Assembly (NCBI RefSeq): GCF_007565055.1
Contig: NC_044560.1
Coordinates: 49,251,030 to 49,315,029 of the forward strand
Length of the DNA stretch: 64,000 nt
Direction: 5' to 3'
Origin: Rhinopithecus roxellana
Taxonomy: Eukaryota > Chordata > Mammalia > Primates > Cercopithecidae
In this document: positions 47,590 through 60,490 of the stretch, piece after piece
How positions within the stretch are numbered: position 1 is the stretch's first letter
Layout of the letters: every line of letters starts with the position of its first letter
Notes under the pieces: generated by a model
What the model saw: only the letters and a program-made list of their open reading frames with translations
Database searches by the model: none
What the model was told of the DNA's origin: nothing
Translations under genes and position numbers: made by a program

Positions 47590-47720
47590 CTGGCCCCATT
47601 TGAGAGATTAGTCCCCGAGAGGTGTAAGTTGTCCATGGTTAGTACACGGACGACCACGATGGGATTTAAACTGAGGCAGATGTTGACCTCAAACTCTATG
47701 ATGATGCTCTTTACTTGTAT
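47590..47720 (-). repeat. MIR-like remnant (probable)
   Basis: Reverse MIR-like: gagaggtgtaagttgtccat, then gatgggatttaaactgaggc, then ctcaaactctatgatgatgc. It overlaps the chance 186-codon frame at 47335-47895. Confidence 0.5.
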
Positions 47721-48289
47721 GCATAAATTGCTTAGGAAGGATACACGTCACTTCCCTTCTTCCCATCCCCTGTCCCACAATTTGGGGATGTTACTGCATC
47801 GGCTGCAGCAAGAGTTCATTAGAAGATTATGGCTTTGCTGCTCCAAAATGTCAGAGGATGATTTTGCTTGGCTCTGTCCAGGGAGAAAGTTTTGAGTTGA
47901 CCTCTTTTTGTGGCCACTCATCTGGAATAGCACATGCTTCTCCTCAGACATCCTGTGTAAAGCAAGGAAACAAAGAGTACTTCTAGTCACTTTCAAACCC
48001 TGTGTTCTTAGAAGAATCTAGGATTTCCTGGTTTGTTTTGGGAGAGAGAAAAAGAATGCACACTTGTGTATTTATGTGTCATTTAATCTTTTGCAACAAA
48101 CCTAAATATTTAAAAATGTTTTTGTGAAAGCTCCTTCTATGCTGATGGCTGTCTTGGCCTGGAGGCTGCTCCATGACCCTAAAGAAGGGGAGCTCATCAT
48201 ACCACATTGATGACAGGTGTCCATGCAGGACACTGACTTCCCAGTAATAACGGTACTGTTGGCAGCAACAACAAGAGCTGAGACTTACT

Positions 48290-48430
48290 GTGTACTTAGT
48301 AAAGGCCGGATTCTAAGCATATTACAGGTATTAAATCACTTAATCTTCACAGTAATTCTAAGGGAAAATTCTGTTATTATTCCTATTGTACAGATATGTA
48401 AACTGAGGCAGAGAGTTAAATAATACGCCC
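48290..48430 (-). repeat. MIR SINE remnant
   Basis: Reverse MIR: attaaatcacttaatcttca, then gtacagatatgtaaactgag, then gcagagagttaaataatacg. Confidence 0.75.
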
Positions 48431-48689
48431 AGTATTACAAAAACTGAAGGCAGTCAGGCATCAGGCTCTATATTTGTCTCTGCCAAATTATAGTCTTAAT
48501 TTTAGGCTACCATTACTTCTTTGAGTGTTTCATCTGTTTTGAAGAGCAGAAAGCAAGGGCCATTAGAGCCAACACAGACTTACTCAAAGTGAACATAACC
48601 TTCTGGCCTTGATGACAAGTGGGTTAGGGAATCTTCATTTCTTAAAAAGTTTTCGTTAGGTGTTCCCTGATACACCAGTGAACAATAGA

Positions 48690-48910
48690 AGAGAAAGTAT
48701 GGGTCGGGACAAAGGCCCATCGTGATTCTAGTCCTGACTCTGCCCAATTCTCAGCCAGGTGATCTTAAGTAAGGTAGCCTTTCTGAGCCTCAGTTTCCTC
48801 AACTCCAAAATGGGAGGAATGCATGAATGCTAGAGGACTTTTGTAAAGATTAAGTAAGCTGTCACATATAAATGGTTTATTATATGTTAAACACCAAATA
48901 AATGTTAGCT
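48690..48910 (+). repeat. MIR SINE remnant
   Basis: Forward MIR: tctagtcctgactctgccc, then ctgagcctcagtttcctcaa, then aaaatgggaggaatgcatga. Confidence 0.8.
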
Positions 48911-49441
48911 CTCCTTGAAATGAGGCTTGTATGATGGAATAGTCAGGTGACTGGCTGAACAGCCACAGGCAATAGCAATCACAACTATGTAAGGGGGTCT
49001 CTAGATTTGTCCTTGGTCTTAGTTTAGTCAACATGCTTAATAATGGAGTAGAAGATGATATAGAAGAAAAGCTTATATTTTCAGATGCTAATGCTTGGAA
49101 AAATAGCTTATTACAGGATGTGTTCAAATTAAGATTCGAAATTACCTCAAAGAGCTAGAACACTAAGCAAAATTAAGAAAACAGGTAACATTTATTTACT
49201 TATATAGTTAAAAACTTACACTTAAAAGGTATGGGTAGTATTCTCTTTCATAGGCTTGGTGGTGGGAATACTGGTGTTCATTTTGGTATTTTGTTTAAAC
49301 TGTACTTAGACATTTGGTGTACTCTTTGTGTCTAATACAAATATCATTATAAAAACTTCAAAAACAACAAATAAAAACATTTGTTTGCATGCTGTATGTC
49401 AGACACTGAGCTCAATAAGGCTATAAAAATAAGGCAAAATA

Positions 49442-49454
49442 TTACTACTACTAT

Positions 49455-49495
<41 letters not shown>

Positions 49496-49503
49496 ATAAT
49501 AAT
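49442..49503. repeat. (ACT)n / (TAC)n triplet microsatellite
   Basis: About 17 nearly perfect tac units followed by several taa units. Non-coding and intronic. Confidence 0.95.
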
Positions 49504-50029
49504 AAAGTGGCATGGTTCCTTTCCTCAAGGAGTTCCTAATCAGACAGGGCAGCGAGGTAGAAATAAAAAAATAACAACAAAACATGGCAAGTGCTATAAA
49601 AAGGTAAGAGAGGAGTGCAGTACGAGCCCAAAGGAAGGAATAATTCACTGCCTGGGAAAAGAGTAAGCATTTCACAGAGGTGGCCACCTTGAAGCAAGGC
49701 CTTGAACGAGGAGGACATACTTTCTTGGGCAGAGAGGAAGGGCAGCCCAGGCAGAAACAGCTATGTAGACAAGGCTCAGAGTCACGAAGCTGTGCACACA
49801 TTTTGATTTCAGGGAGCTCCATAGAAAGTTCTGCATTTTACTTTAAATAAAAGATCATGTGGTTTGAAGGATGGGTATAGTTTTGCCTCAACAGATCCTA
49901 CTGATTCTCAAAAATCCAATTTTAAAACAATTACGGTTGGGAAAAAAAACCATTGAAAAGAGCCTTTATATCAGTTAATAATTATAATAATAAATCATAT
50001 AGAAATAATAAAATAGTCATTGCTAAGAG

Positions 50030-50205
50030 TTATCTGCATTTATCATATGCTACAGACTCTTCTAGGCTCTTCACCTATATTATCACATTTAATACTCATG
50101 ACAACCCAATGAGAGAGGTCCTATCATACTTACTTCACAGATGAGGAAATAGAAGCTGCAGGAGGTCAAATAGCTAGTAAATAGAAGAGGAAGGCTTTCA
50201 GGATC
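50030..50205 (-). repeat. MIR SINE remnant
   Basis: Reverse MIR: catgacaacccaatgagaga, then acttcacagatgaggaaata, then ggtcaaatagctagtaaa. Confidence 0.8.
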
Positions 50206-50364
50206 CAAATTATGAACCACCAACTTATTTCCCTCTCTATAACTAGCTCTCCTCAGCTATAAAATCAATTGATTGGACTAGAAATGTTTAATATCTCTTT
50301 TGTCTTTGAGGTTTTCTAAGATTTCATGAAGTTGAGTCATTCCAGCCCAGCTGGTCAATCAGAA

Positions 50365-50367
<3 letters not shown>

Positions 50368-50417
<50 letters not shown>

Positions 50418-50698
50418 AGACGGAGTCTTGCTCTGCCACCCAGGCTGGAGTGCAGTGGCCGGATCTCAGCTCACTGCAAGTTCCGCCTCCCGGGTTCACG
50501 CCATTCTCCTGCCTCAGCCTCCCGAGTAGCTGGGACTACAGGTGCCCGCCACGTCGCCCGGCTAGTTTTTTGTATTTTTTAGTAGAGACGGGGTTTCACT
50601 GTGTTAGCCAGGATGGTCTCGATCTCCTGACCTCGTGATCCGCCCGTCTCGGCCTCCCAAAGTGCTGGGATTACAGGCTTGAGCCACCGCGCCCGGCC
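50368..50698 (-). mobile_element. AluY, Old World monkey AluYR type, long tail
   Basis: Reverse-complement Alu with gtgcagtggccggatctcag and a 49-nt T tract (50368-50416). Perfect duplications tcagaactcttt (50359-50370, 50699-50710). The long pure tail and perfect flanks suggest a very recent insertion. Confidence 0.95.
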
Positions 50699-51149
50699 TC
50701 AGAACTCTTTAGCTAGCTATTTCAACATAGACTCTGCCCTCACATGGCCTGGACTTCATGGGATTGTCTTGGGCTAAATCCTGGAGCTTCTTGAAGTACT
50801 CACTTTGTTCTATTGGTAGTACCCTTAGTACTTGCTGTGCTCCATAACCTGTGGCCAAGATTATTGTGGGTTTTTCTGTCAACTTCATGAGTTGTATTTA
50901 ATGGCTACTGTCTAAAACATCTTACATTAGCTGATTAAGTATTCAGTAAATATATATTGGATACATATTGAGTTCAAACTACTGTTTTAAACATGAAAAG
51001 ATATAGAAAGACAGACATCAGAGCCAGCAAGTAAGTGATGTAGTCTCTGTCCTCCTGAAGTTTACAATCTAGGGGGACTTGGAATTCAGTATGGGCTGGG
51101 ACATAACCCAGGTATCAAGTGACTTGTAGGTGTACATTTGTATTCAGAC

Positions 51150-51300
51150 TCAGAGTTACCCTGACAGTCTACAGAGTCAAACACAGTCAGTCCATATTAT
51201 AGCTGGAGACACAGGGATGAAGAGGATAAGCAAATTGTCCAGGATCATAAAGATCAGAAATGATGGAGCTGGGATTAGAAGCCTCTTTCCATGTGCTCCT
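51150..51300 (-). repeat. MIR SINE remnant
   Basis: Reverse MIR: agacacagggatgaagagga, then caaattgtccaggatcataa, then gatggagctgggattaga. Confidence 0.7.
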
Positions 51301-51909
51301 GCCTCTCTTTGTGTCGATGCCCAAGTTGGCTCAATGAGTGCATGCCACTGGCTTAGTTTCATCTAAGGCAATGTGCCCGTCAGCCGAGTTTCCCTGTGGT
51401 GACAAAGCCCAGAAGCCTGCTCACACCTCTTCTGGGAGAGATGACTGGGCTCAGAGAGGGGAGCTGCTCCAGCTCCATTTGTTCTGCCTGCCTGCAACGC
51501 CATCACCCTGAGGCTGGCCTAAGCCTCTGGCAGGGGCAAGAGGCAGGCTCCAGGCGCCAGTCGTCCTGGGAGGGAATAGGTTTTGTTTTGAATGCCTCCG
51601 GCCAGGTTGGGAATTTTAGAGGGTAGCCACAGGCATGTGTGGGACCGGGTATTTCCGTGGTGGCTCATCTCTCCCTCCAAATGGACTGTGCTATCGTCTT
51701 ACTAGAGAAAAACCATTTGTACACAATCCAGCCAACTCCTAGATCACCACACAGTACCAAAAGAAAAAAAAAAAGCATAGAGAATTTTGTTTATGAATGG
51801 GGGCTCTCAGCACTCACCTTTATTTCTGCATTTCTCAGACTGAATTGTAAATAGCTGTTAATGTCTGCCTCTCCCATGAAATAGTGAGGAATCATATCTT
51901 ATCTTAAAG

Positions 51910-52110
51910 GCAGACACATGATTTAGTAACATGAGCACAGACTTAGCAGTCAGACAAACTTGGGTAATTCTGGTTAGGTCATTTGCTGACCTGAGACTCA
52001 GTTTCCTTATCTGTTGATGGGGATCATCTCATTGACCACAGAGCTGTGTCTAAGTCCTAGATGGGGTAATGTATATAAAGATCCTAGGACACAGTATGCT
52101 CTCAAGGCAT
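51910..52110 (+). repeat. MIR SINE remnant
   Basis: Forward MIR: agacaaacttgggtaattct, then cctgagactcagtttcctta, then tctgttgatggggatc. Confidence 0.8.
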
Positions 52111-52429
52111 GTTAAGCCACAGACGGCTAAATTCTACTCCTTTTTGGGACAGTGGAAAAGTCTGGTGTCCAATGAGCTTGGTGCAGGTCCAGCCTCTACT
52201 CATTTTTAGCTTCATCTCTTTGGTAGGCTCTTCTTTCTCTTCCCTCCTGGATTCTCCCCCATGTTCATCTCACTCCCTACATCTCTTAGGGTCAGCTCAT
52301 CCAGTCCTACTTGTGCAATGACAATTTTTATCCCACACTCAGGCCTTGCTCGTGAGCTCCACATGGGACCTATGACCTGGATAGCTAATCCACATGCCTT
52401 GTTCTGTAGCTCTGGGATGAAGGATGGCA

Positions 52430-53049
52430 CGTTATATTTTTGACACATCAGATGTGTCTCCATCTCAGGATACCATTCTTGACTTCCTGATCATTCATCG
52501 CTCTCATCTGACAATAGGTCACAGTGCTCTGTCAAATATTTTTCAAACACGTCTTCCTGTTTCAAACTATTGCCACCACTTTAGTCCAGCCCTTCATCAT
52601 TTCTTGCTTGGGTTATTACGAGGGTGATGAAACTGGATTAAACTCGTTTCCCTGACTCAAATAGTGTCCTCCACCCTGTACTCTCTTAAGCCTCACTCAG
52701 AGAATCTTTCATACCTCCACCACAATGATCTTTCTAACACACAAATCTAATTCTATCATTTCCCTTACTAAAGTCCTTGAGCAGCTTGCCACTACATATG
52801 AGACTGTCTGATCTAGCTTTTACCTTTTTGTCTCATGAAATCCCTTATGTTATCATTTCCCAATCCTCTGCCCCCATCACTTTTTATTGCACCAAGCCCG
52901 TCACAAGCTAGGCCCCAGACTAAGTGAACAACCTGAAATTCCCCGTGTGCCATTTTCTTTCTCAACTCTTAGTGTTCATAAATTCTCCTCTCTCTGATTA
53001 GAGGGCACTCCCTCTCGCCTTCCCCCGGCTAATTTATACCTATTCTTTT
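52430..53049 (+). mobile_element. L2 LINE fragment, left part
   Basis: Old L2-like order: cttgcttgggttattacgag, then aatgatctttctaacacaca, then ttgagcagcttgccactaca. It is interrupted by two Alus and continues at 53680. Confidence 0.65.
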
Positions 53050-53359
53050 TATTTTTGTTCATATATATATATATAAAAATATTGAGCCTTCCTCTATTCC
53101 CCAGCTGGAGTGAAGTGGCAGGATCTCGGCTCACTGCAATCTCTGCCTCCTAGGTTCAAACGATTCTCCTGCCTCAGCCTCCCGAGTAGCTGGGATTACA
53201 GGCGCCTGCCACCACGCCCAGCTAATTTTTATATTTTTAGTATAGATGGGGTTTCACCAGTGTTGGCCAGGGTGCTCTTGAACTCCTGATCTCAAGTGAT
53301 CTGCCCGCCTCAGCCTCTCAAAGTGCTGGGATTACAAGCATGAGCCACTGCACCTGGCC
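53050..53359 (-). mobile_element. AluS-like, degenerate tail (inverted pair, left)
   Basis: Reverse-complement Alu whose tail has become a ta-rich run (53063-53083). Diverged duplications atttatacctattctttt (53032-53049) and acttatacatattctttt (53360-53377). Confidence 0.9.
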
Positions 53360-53391
53360 ACTTATACATATTCTTTTAAGAACATGCATAA

Positions 53392-53664
53392 CCCAGCACT
53401 TTGGGAGGCTGAGGCTGGCAGCTCACTGGAGGTCAGGAGTTACGAGACCAGCCTGGCCAACATGGTGAAACCCTGGCTCTAATAAAAATACAAAAATTAG
53501 CTGGGAGTGGTGGCACGTGCCTGTAACACCAACTACTTGGGAGGCTGAGGCAGGAGAATCGCTTGAACCCAGGAGGCAAAGGTTGCAGTAAGCCAAGATC
53601 GTGCCACTGCACTCTAGCCTGGGCGACAGGGTGAGACTCCGTCTCAAAAACAAACAAACAAACA
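53392..53664 (+). mobile_element. AluS-like, 5'-truncated (inverted pair, right)
   Basis: Starts at cccagcactttgggaggctg and ends with a (caaa)n tail. Near-identical duplications aagaacatgcata (53378-53390) and aagaacatgtata (53665-53677). Confidence 0.9.
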
Positions 53665-53679
53665 AAGAACATGTATAAC

Positions 53680-53890
53680 ACTGAACTCAATGTTATCTCC
53701 TCTGAAAAGCCTTCTATAAACCCTGACCTCTACCACAATGTTGGGTTAGGTACTCCTGCTGCATCTTCACTTAACTCTGTAATTCCTGTATTTTAGCTTG
53801 TCGTAACATACTCTACATGTGTTGTAAGTGTACATCTCTATAAATACAGCTGTAATGTGTACTACAAGGTAATGTGTACCTGTTTGTAAA
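53680..53890 (+). mobile_element. L2 LINE fragment, right part
   Basis: Resumes L2-like 3' sequence: aatgttatctcctctgaaaa, then gccttctataaaccctgac and a final tctctataaatacag. Confidence 0.6.
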
Positions 53891-54999
53891 TTACATCACT
53901 AAACATATGTAGGACATGGCTACCATTATCATTAACAGGACAATGACACTAACATTAAGGGCAATAATAGGATATAAAACACATCTAATATTATCTGTAA
54001 GCAAGAAATGGTTAACAAAGATCGGGCTTACCAAATTTTCCTCTCCTCTATTTGGGGGTTTCAAAATGGCTAAGAGTTTGCCCTTCCTAGAAACCCAATC
54101 TCTTTATTTCAGTCTCAGTAAAACAAGATACGCACAAAACCTATCCACAGATATCTCCTGAGGCTTAGCAGTTTGAGTGGGCGGGGAGGGCACTGAGCTG
54201 GTCTGTCACCCTATCAAACACTCCTCAAATTTGGATAGAGGGAGACAGTCAAATGTTGCCTGCAATGTCCTGAATTACTTGCAAAGTATTTTGGACTCCT
54301 TAAATCCTGAATTCCTTATCCTTTATCATTCTTGAAACTCATATGTGATCACAGATAAAATTTAATCCATATGTTTCTCATTCATTTATAGTTAATGTAC
54401 CCAGATTGCTTTGCAAGAGAGATAGAATAGCCAAAAAACTTGGAAGCCTTCCAAAAGTTCATCCACATTTTCTCTCTCCTGTAGACAAGAAGCCACACTT
54501 GGCCTTCTGTATACAAATGCCTAACTGGCTCCAGTGAGCCCAGACTGGTTTTCAGCTTTGAAAGCTCTGAGAGCTGTGTGCCTTCAAAGATATAAAATTA
54601 TATCATGTATTTTTCACAGTCCAAACAATCTGTGGTGGGTAAACACATATTGGTCTATTCTATGGATCAGGCAAGGGAGGAGGAACAGGTGGGGCAGAGT
54701 GGGTGCAAGGGAGAGAGCTAATGAGGAGGTAGCGTGCTCTGTCTGCACAATACTCATCAACTGCAGTCTTAGCTCTGTTGCTCTGACATCACGTAGTGAG
54801 GTGGATCCTGAGTCAGAACCATATCTTCTATTTCTGTAAAATCCTCCAGGAGTGAGCATAGTACTAATTATGAATTAGTTCTCTAACACGGCAAAAACAA
54901 CGCTCTTTTTTTGATTCTAAACTGGCTGGTAGGAAAAATAGCTGTCTCCTGCGGACTTCAGAGTTCTGTTAAAAGGATGCCTGAGGGCAGGCAGTCTCC

Positions 55000-55185
55000 A
55001 GCCGAGAGTCTCTGTTGTGTGACCTTGGTCTTTGGGGTGTTCATCTGAAAACTGGGACAAATAAGACCTCTCTTACAGATCCGTAAAGATTAAATGTGGC
55101 AGAGTCTATTACTGGCCTTGGTGCAGTGCCGGGTACATTCAGTGACCTAGAGAAATGTAGCCTGTGTTAATATCATCACCTCCAT
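55000..55185 (+). repeat. MIR SINE remnant
   Basis: Forward MIR: gtgtgaccttggtctttggg, then tcatctgaaaactgggacaa, then ccgtaaagattaaatgtg. Confidence 0.75.
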
Positions 55186-56159
55186 ACAAGCCAGGGTGAG
55201 TTTCTTATTTATGGATTGGAGCTCATGTGGGGGTTTAATTTTTTTTTTAAAGACTTGACACTATCTTGACTAGAATTCTGAAGCTGGGTACAGAGGTTAT
55301 ACTGGCTCTAGAGAAGAGGGAGAAAGAATCAACACAATCACTCAGATGGGTTAATTTCTACTTGTAAGATCTGTCGGTGGGCATAAGTAAAATTGAGGGT
55401 TTACCCTGTTTACCGCATATTGTATAAAGGCAAGGAGAGCCTTGCTTGATTTATATTCAAGCATCTTTTACTAAAAGTCAGAATTTCTGTGCATAAGCAT
55501 CAATCGTTGCCTTTTGGAAGTATTCCCCAATAGAACCCACTCTTGCTTCTCAGGCTTAGCTCAGAGGAATTCAGGATACATCCATACCAGTCTAGACCTG
55601 AAGAATCCTGACCTTCAAAACACTTTCTCCATTTTTGGCGGGATAGAAGACAAGAAGACTAAACTGAATAGGCAAAAAGAACTCAAAAACTCTCCATAGA
55701 CACCTGGGTAGCTCCCCTGCTTGATTGCAAAAGTATTAGGAACTGAGAGGTGTTTATCAAATATCAGTGGAAGTGATGAGGGTGAAGGAATTTAACCCTT
55801 CCACCTTCTCTATAACAAAGGGGATTGACGAGAGGATTAAGAAAGTGTGATGGCTGGATGGGAGGAAGTCAGCAGAAGAGAACTGAAGAGAGAGGGTCTG
55901 AAAGCCTACATTCCCTAGCCACCTGACATGCTACCTGGGACAGCACACGGTGGCACATGTGCCAGCACATCTGTGGCAGGCAGAACTGCTCACAGCCTCT
56001 TTCTTGCCAGGTCTGGACTAGGCCTGTGAATCCTTCCCAGGCCTGGGTGCCTGGGAGCCACTGCAATCAGCAGGGTGACCTATCTGTGAAAGATGGGCCA
56101 CTTTCACACACATTCTTCCAGCTAAGATACTAGGCAAGCCTGAGTCACTCCCAGTTTTG

Positions 56160-56280
56160 ATGGAAAAGGAAACTGAGCTTCAGAAAATCAACTCAGGTTC
56201 CTTCCTGGGTTTACACATAGGGCAGAACCAAGACTTAGACCCAAATCTGACTCACAAGTCCATATCCTTCCTAAGACACT
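56160..56280 (-). repeat. MIR SINE remnant
   Basis: Reverse MIR: aaaaggaaactgagcttcag, then gggcagaaccaagacttaga and tctgactcacaagtccatat. Confidence 0.7.
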
Positions 56281-57041
56281 TTTTTTTTTTTTTTTTTGGA
56301 GAAAAAAAAGATTGAAATAAGGAGAAGCAAGGAAATAGTAGGCAGATAGCACCTTCTTTCACATTAGGTCTGGAGGCAGCCCAGATCCTTCTGTGCCCTG
56401 AATGGAGTATGCCCCTTGGTAAATTCAAGAGAGGTAATGGGATTTTCCGATGTCAGGAAAAAAGAAAAAAAAAAAAATCACACATTTAGTGGTATCTTTT
56501 TCCTCTTCTCCATATTCAACATTCTCTAAAAATGTTAAGTGAGCCTCATGTTAAAGAAAAAAAGAAAACACTTAAAAATTGTTTTTCTATTTAAATGAAT
56601 TTCTATAAAACAGAAATGGTTTGTAACAGAGAGGCGAGGGACACTAGAAAAGAAGAAAGAGCCCTCGGAGGGAAAGTGGATCCCGGAGGGCTTAACCTCT
56701 GCCTGTGCTCTATAAAAGACCACGCTAATATGTAAGGTATGTAAACACTGCAGAACAATCAGAAACAAATGAAATGATGGCTTCAGAGTAACAGTATTCA
56801 GCTGTGGGCAACAGCCAGGAGGCAGCTTTTGTTATGAACAGATCATAACAAAATGCCTCCGATATGAAGCAGGCCTGATTTTAACCCTTGGAATAGGCTA
56901 TCTAGGGTATGAACATGTGTCTGGGGCCCATCTGGACTTCCTTAGAAGAAAAAAAGGAAGGAAAGCAACTGTCTGTGAAATATATGACATGATGTAGGGT
57001 AGAGTCAGTCCTGTGAGAGTGGCTCAAATAGAGATTGTGTA

Positions 57042-57332
57042 TTTTTTTTTGGAGACGGAGTCTCGCTCTATCACCCAGGCTGGAGTGCAATGGTGCAATC
57101 TGGGCTCACTGAAACATCTGCCTTCTGGATTCAAAGGATTCTTCTGTCTCAGTCTCTCGAGTAGCTGCGACTACAGGTGCTCACCACCAAGCCTGGCTAA
57201 TTTTTTGTATTTTTAGTAGAGATGGGGTTTCGCCATATTGGCCAGGCTAGTTTCGAACTCCTGACCTTGTGATTTGCCCACCTCGGCCTCCTAAAGTACT
57301 GGGATTACAAGCATGAGCCACCGTGCCTGGCC
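57042..57332 (-). mobile_element. AluS-like
   Basis: Reverse-complement Alu from a T9 run (ggagacggagtctcgctcta) to gagccaccgtgcctggcc. Flanks are only weakly similar, so target duplications are unclear. Confidence 0.9.
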
Positions 57333-57459
57333 AGACATTGTATATTATTGATCTGTAACATATTTAGCTCATAAAGCAACCTGTGCCAATTATAATGGCT
57401 CTTATTATCATTTTTTTTAAAAAAAGCATTACAGATGAATGCAGTGGGGGAAAAGGGAG

Positions 57460-57665
57460 GGAAGGCAACTAACATTTGCCAAGCAGCTACTACGTGCTGT
57501 TTGTTTCATATTCTTATCTATAATCTTCATGATAATCTACCATTTCCTTTAGTTTACAAATAAACGTGGCTCACAGAAGGTCAAAGCCTTGCTCATTGTC
57601 CTACAGGTAGCAAGCAGCAGAAGGGGGATTTGATCTGGGTCTGACTCCAAAGCCTGTTCCTTTTA
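57460..57665 (-). repeat. MIR SINE remnant
   Basis: Reverse MIR: ccaagcagctactacgtgct, then cagaaggtcaaagccttgct, then gatctgggtctgactccaaa. Confidence 0.8.
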
Positions 57666-59179
57666 TACCCAGCTGCCTCTCAGCTACTTGGGAAACAGGA
57701 AAGTCAATGAATGTAGGGGCATCCGTGGAACCAGCCTTTCCCCTTTCCAGACATTTTAGCTTTTGTTGTGTGTTTACAGAGAGGGGCCCAAGTGTCAGGA
57801 TGCTGCCCATGGGTATTCTCAAGAGTGAACCCAAACCCCATTTCTGGAGATCTGTGCACTTTCCTTCTCTCTCTCCACTCATCATGTGGCAATCAGAGAC
57901 AAGATAAAATGAAACTGGCTACCAGGGTCAGCGTGGCTTCCAGGATGCGTGAATTCCGGCAGAACTCTCTGTGTGTTGATACTCTCTGCGCATGATGTGG
58001 GCTTATTTGCCATTGGCCTGGCAATTTGAGAATTTGGCTCTCACCTGCAGGACAGATGCCAGACTCAGGAGTAAGAGCTGTTTTTCCATTTCATTGGCTT
58101 GCTCTCATAGGGTGCGACTGAGCACTCAGCCTTGGTAGGAGGAAGCAGCCCTTCATGCCTAGTGCTGGTTGCTGAGGTGTGGGGGCTGGTGAAACTGATT
58201 TCTTGGGTGCCTGGTGCCAGGAAGAAGCAGGGCTGGGGCATACCCAGGTCAGGAATCAGAGACTCGTGCAGCAAGTTTGAGGCCCTCTTGAATCTTAGCT
58301 TCTTCCCGTGTAAAAGACAGACAAGGATATTCACCTTTCAGGACATTTGGGAAAATTAGAGGCAATGTTAGACAAACCCTACATACTGCCTTCACATAGT
58401 AAATAATCAACATGTGAGAGCTAATTATTTAACTTCCTGTACTCTATCTTTTTAAGCTAGGAAATGTTTAATCTACATGTTTCTGAGTTCAGAGTCCAGA
58501 CTAGTATGGTTAATCCTAGTAAGATACAAACAACAAAGGTGCTGGTAGAGGGGAGGGGATGGCTACAAATACAGTAGGGTGGGGTGGAAGAAATCCAGGT
58601 CTTAGTTTTCCATGCCAGACCATGAGGGTTGCAGGGTTCTTTATTTGTGTCCCTAGTGGGTTGATGGTAAAGAGACATCAGATGTTTACACTTGAGGGAT
58701 TTGTGTTAATTGCTGTCAGGAGTTTACACAATACCTGCCCTCCAGGGTTGCAGAGCTATGAGCTACAGCCTTTTGTGCAGAGCCCCGGCTTAGTTTCTGA
58801 CACAGAGTAGGTGCCTAATATGGGATAGGAGAGTAGAGGCCAGGAAGTATCTGGGGCTCTTGGGAATCAAGATTCTCCAGAACAGAGACAATTCACATGA
58901 CCCTTCGGCAAACCTTTAGCTGAGCACCTTCTATGGGTCAGATCATGTGAAAAGGAGAGATAAAAAGATACTGTCCTTGTCCTTGTTTTCCATGCAGCTG
59001 GGATGTCTCACAGTTAATGCAAGAATGGCAAGATATTCTGATAAGCACCTCAATAAAGGTATAAGTTCTTAGGATAACATCAGCTTGAAGAAGGCATGGT
59101 TTGGCTGGAAGGTAAACTATCCAGTAAGAATTTTTAAAACTCACAAATGTTGGATTGATATATGTGTGATCAAAAGACA

Positions 59180-59350
59180 GTGGTTTTATTTGCACTCTCT
59201 CATTTTATAATTATCACAACCCTGTGAGATAGGTATCTTTATCCCCATTTTAAATATGAGGCAACTGAGGATTAGCGGGGTTATGTAACTTGCCCAAAGA
59301 CAGGCAGCCATGGAGCAGATGTGAAAATAAAATGCCAGACCTCCGAGTGG
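59180..59350 (-). repeat. MIR SINE remnant
   Basis: Reverse MIR: atcacaaccctgtgagatag, then atgaggcaactgaggattag, then gtaacttgcccaaagacag. Confidence 0.85.
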
Positions 59351-60339
59351 AAGGGCAGGTAGTTGTCAGATCCTGAAGAACCCTTCATGACATGCATAAA
59401 TAGAATTCTGTTTTTCTTGAAGGCAATGGGAAGATGATTCCCATTTATACGTTGGTTGCCTTGTAACTAGATGTCCACAAACCCACTGTGGACCCTCTCA
59501 AGCACGCATTCAGGATAACCCAGCTGAACTTGCACAGTGGTTCATTTCTGTTTGTTTTGATTCACTCAACAAATGCTCATCGTCTGTTCTGCTGCCGATG
59601 GTTCTTGTGGTTACAGGCCACATAAATGTCCCACACAGAGCTGGGCCTTCCCCAGCTCTCTGGAGCTACTGGGCTCCAGATCAGCTCCAGGGTGTGTCAG
59701 TATGTGTGTTTTCTTCTGTTTTACCCAATCAGCAGTTCTACACAGAGGAAAAGAGGCTTTGCCTCAAATGCATTTCTCCAAGAAGTCTTTCACTGCCTCA
59801 CCTCATTCTGTCCATCTACTCTTTCCCAAATCCCCCTCTCTACCACCTTTTTTCCAGGCTTTGAATTGCCCAACCCTGCTCATTTCACCTGGTCTTTTAA
59901 ACCACCTGAGCAGCCCAGGAACAAAGGCCAACACATAAGTGGTGAGCCGTGGACACTTTCGAGTGGCAGGGGGCAGCTGTCAGCTGCACCAGACCTGCTT
60001 TCGCCCCGCACCATCATCTCTCTTTCATTCATAACAGGTCTCATGTTGAGGGTCTGCATTTGAATTTGGGCCTTCCACTCCTCACTCTCTTTGACATCTT
60101 TGGCTTAGACGTGTTCCACTGGCTCTCCTGGCTCAGGGTATCTTGGTGAGGGTGACCATCTGGAGGTGGACTCAGATCAGGGCACTAGCCTGGCACCAAT
60201 ATCCTGGAGGGGTGTGTGCATGTTGTGAAGGGCAAAGGTGCTCTCCCATTGAGGAAATGTCCCTCAAGTGGGCTCCCCATTAAGCTTCCTCCATGCCCAG
60301 TCCATTTCCTAAAATGTCTCCAAACAACCAAGGTTTTCT

Positions 60340-60490
60340 AGAGAGCTTTCATGCTCACCAGTTCAACCAGTCCTCAAGATACCTCCATAAAGTAGAAAAG
60401 ATCCTCATGTTCTTAGATGAAGAAATGAAGCCTCAGACATATCAAATGAATTATTCAAGTTTACCTAGATTGAAAGTGTCAATGTCAAAA
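60340..60490 (-). repeat. MIR-like remnant (probable)
   Basis: Diverged reverse MIR: cttagatgaagaaatgaagc, then tcaagtttacctagattgaa. Confidence 0.5.

Noticed and set aside
47335..47895. 186-codon + strand open frame, the longest outside known repeats and retrocopies
   Set aside because: No recognisable domain or family, low-complexity composition, overlaps a MIR-like remnant, antisense to FGGY and without splice or promoter evidence. Most likely chance.
49442..49503. Regular repeats as a possible CRISPR-like array
   Set aside because: A simple triplet microsatellite without spacers, in a primate genome.
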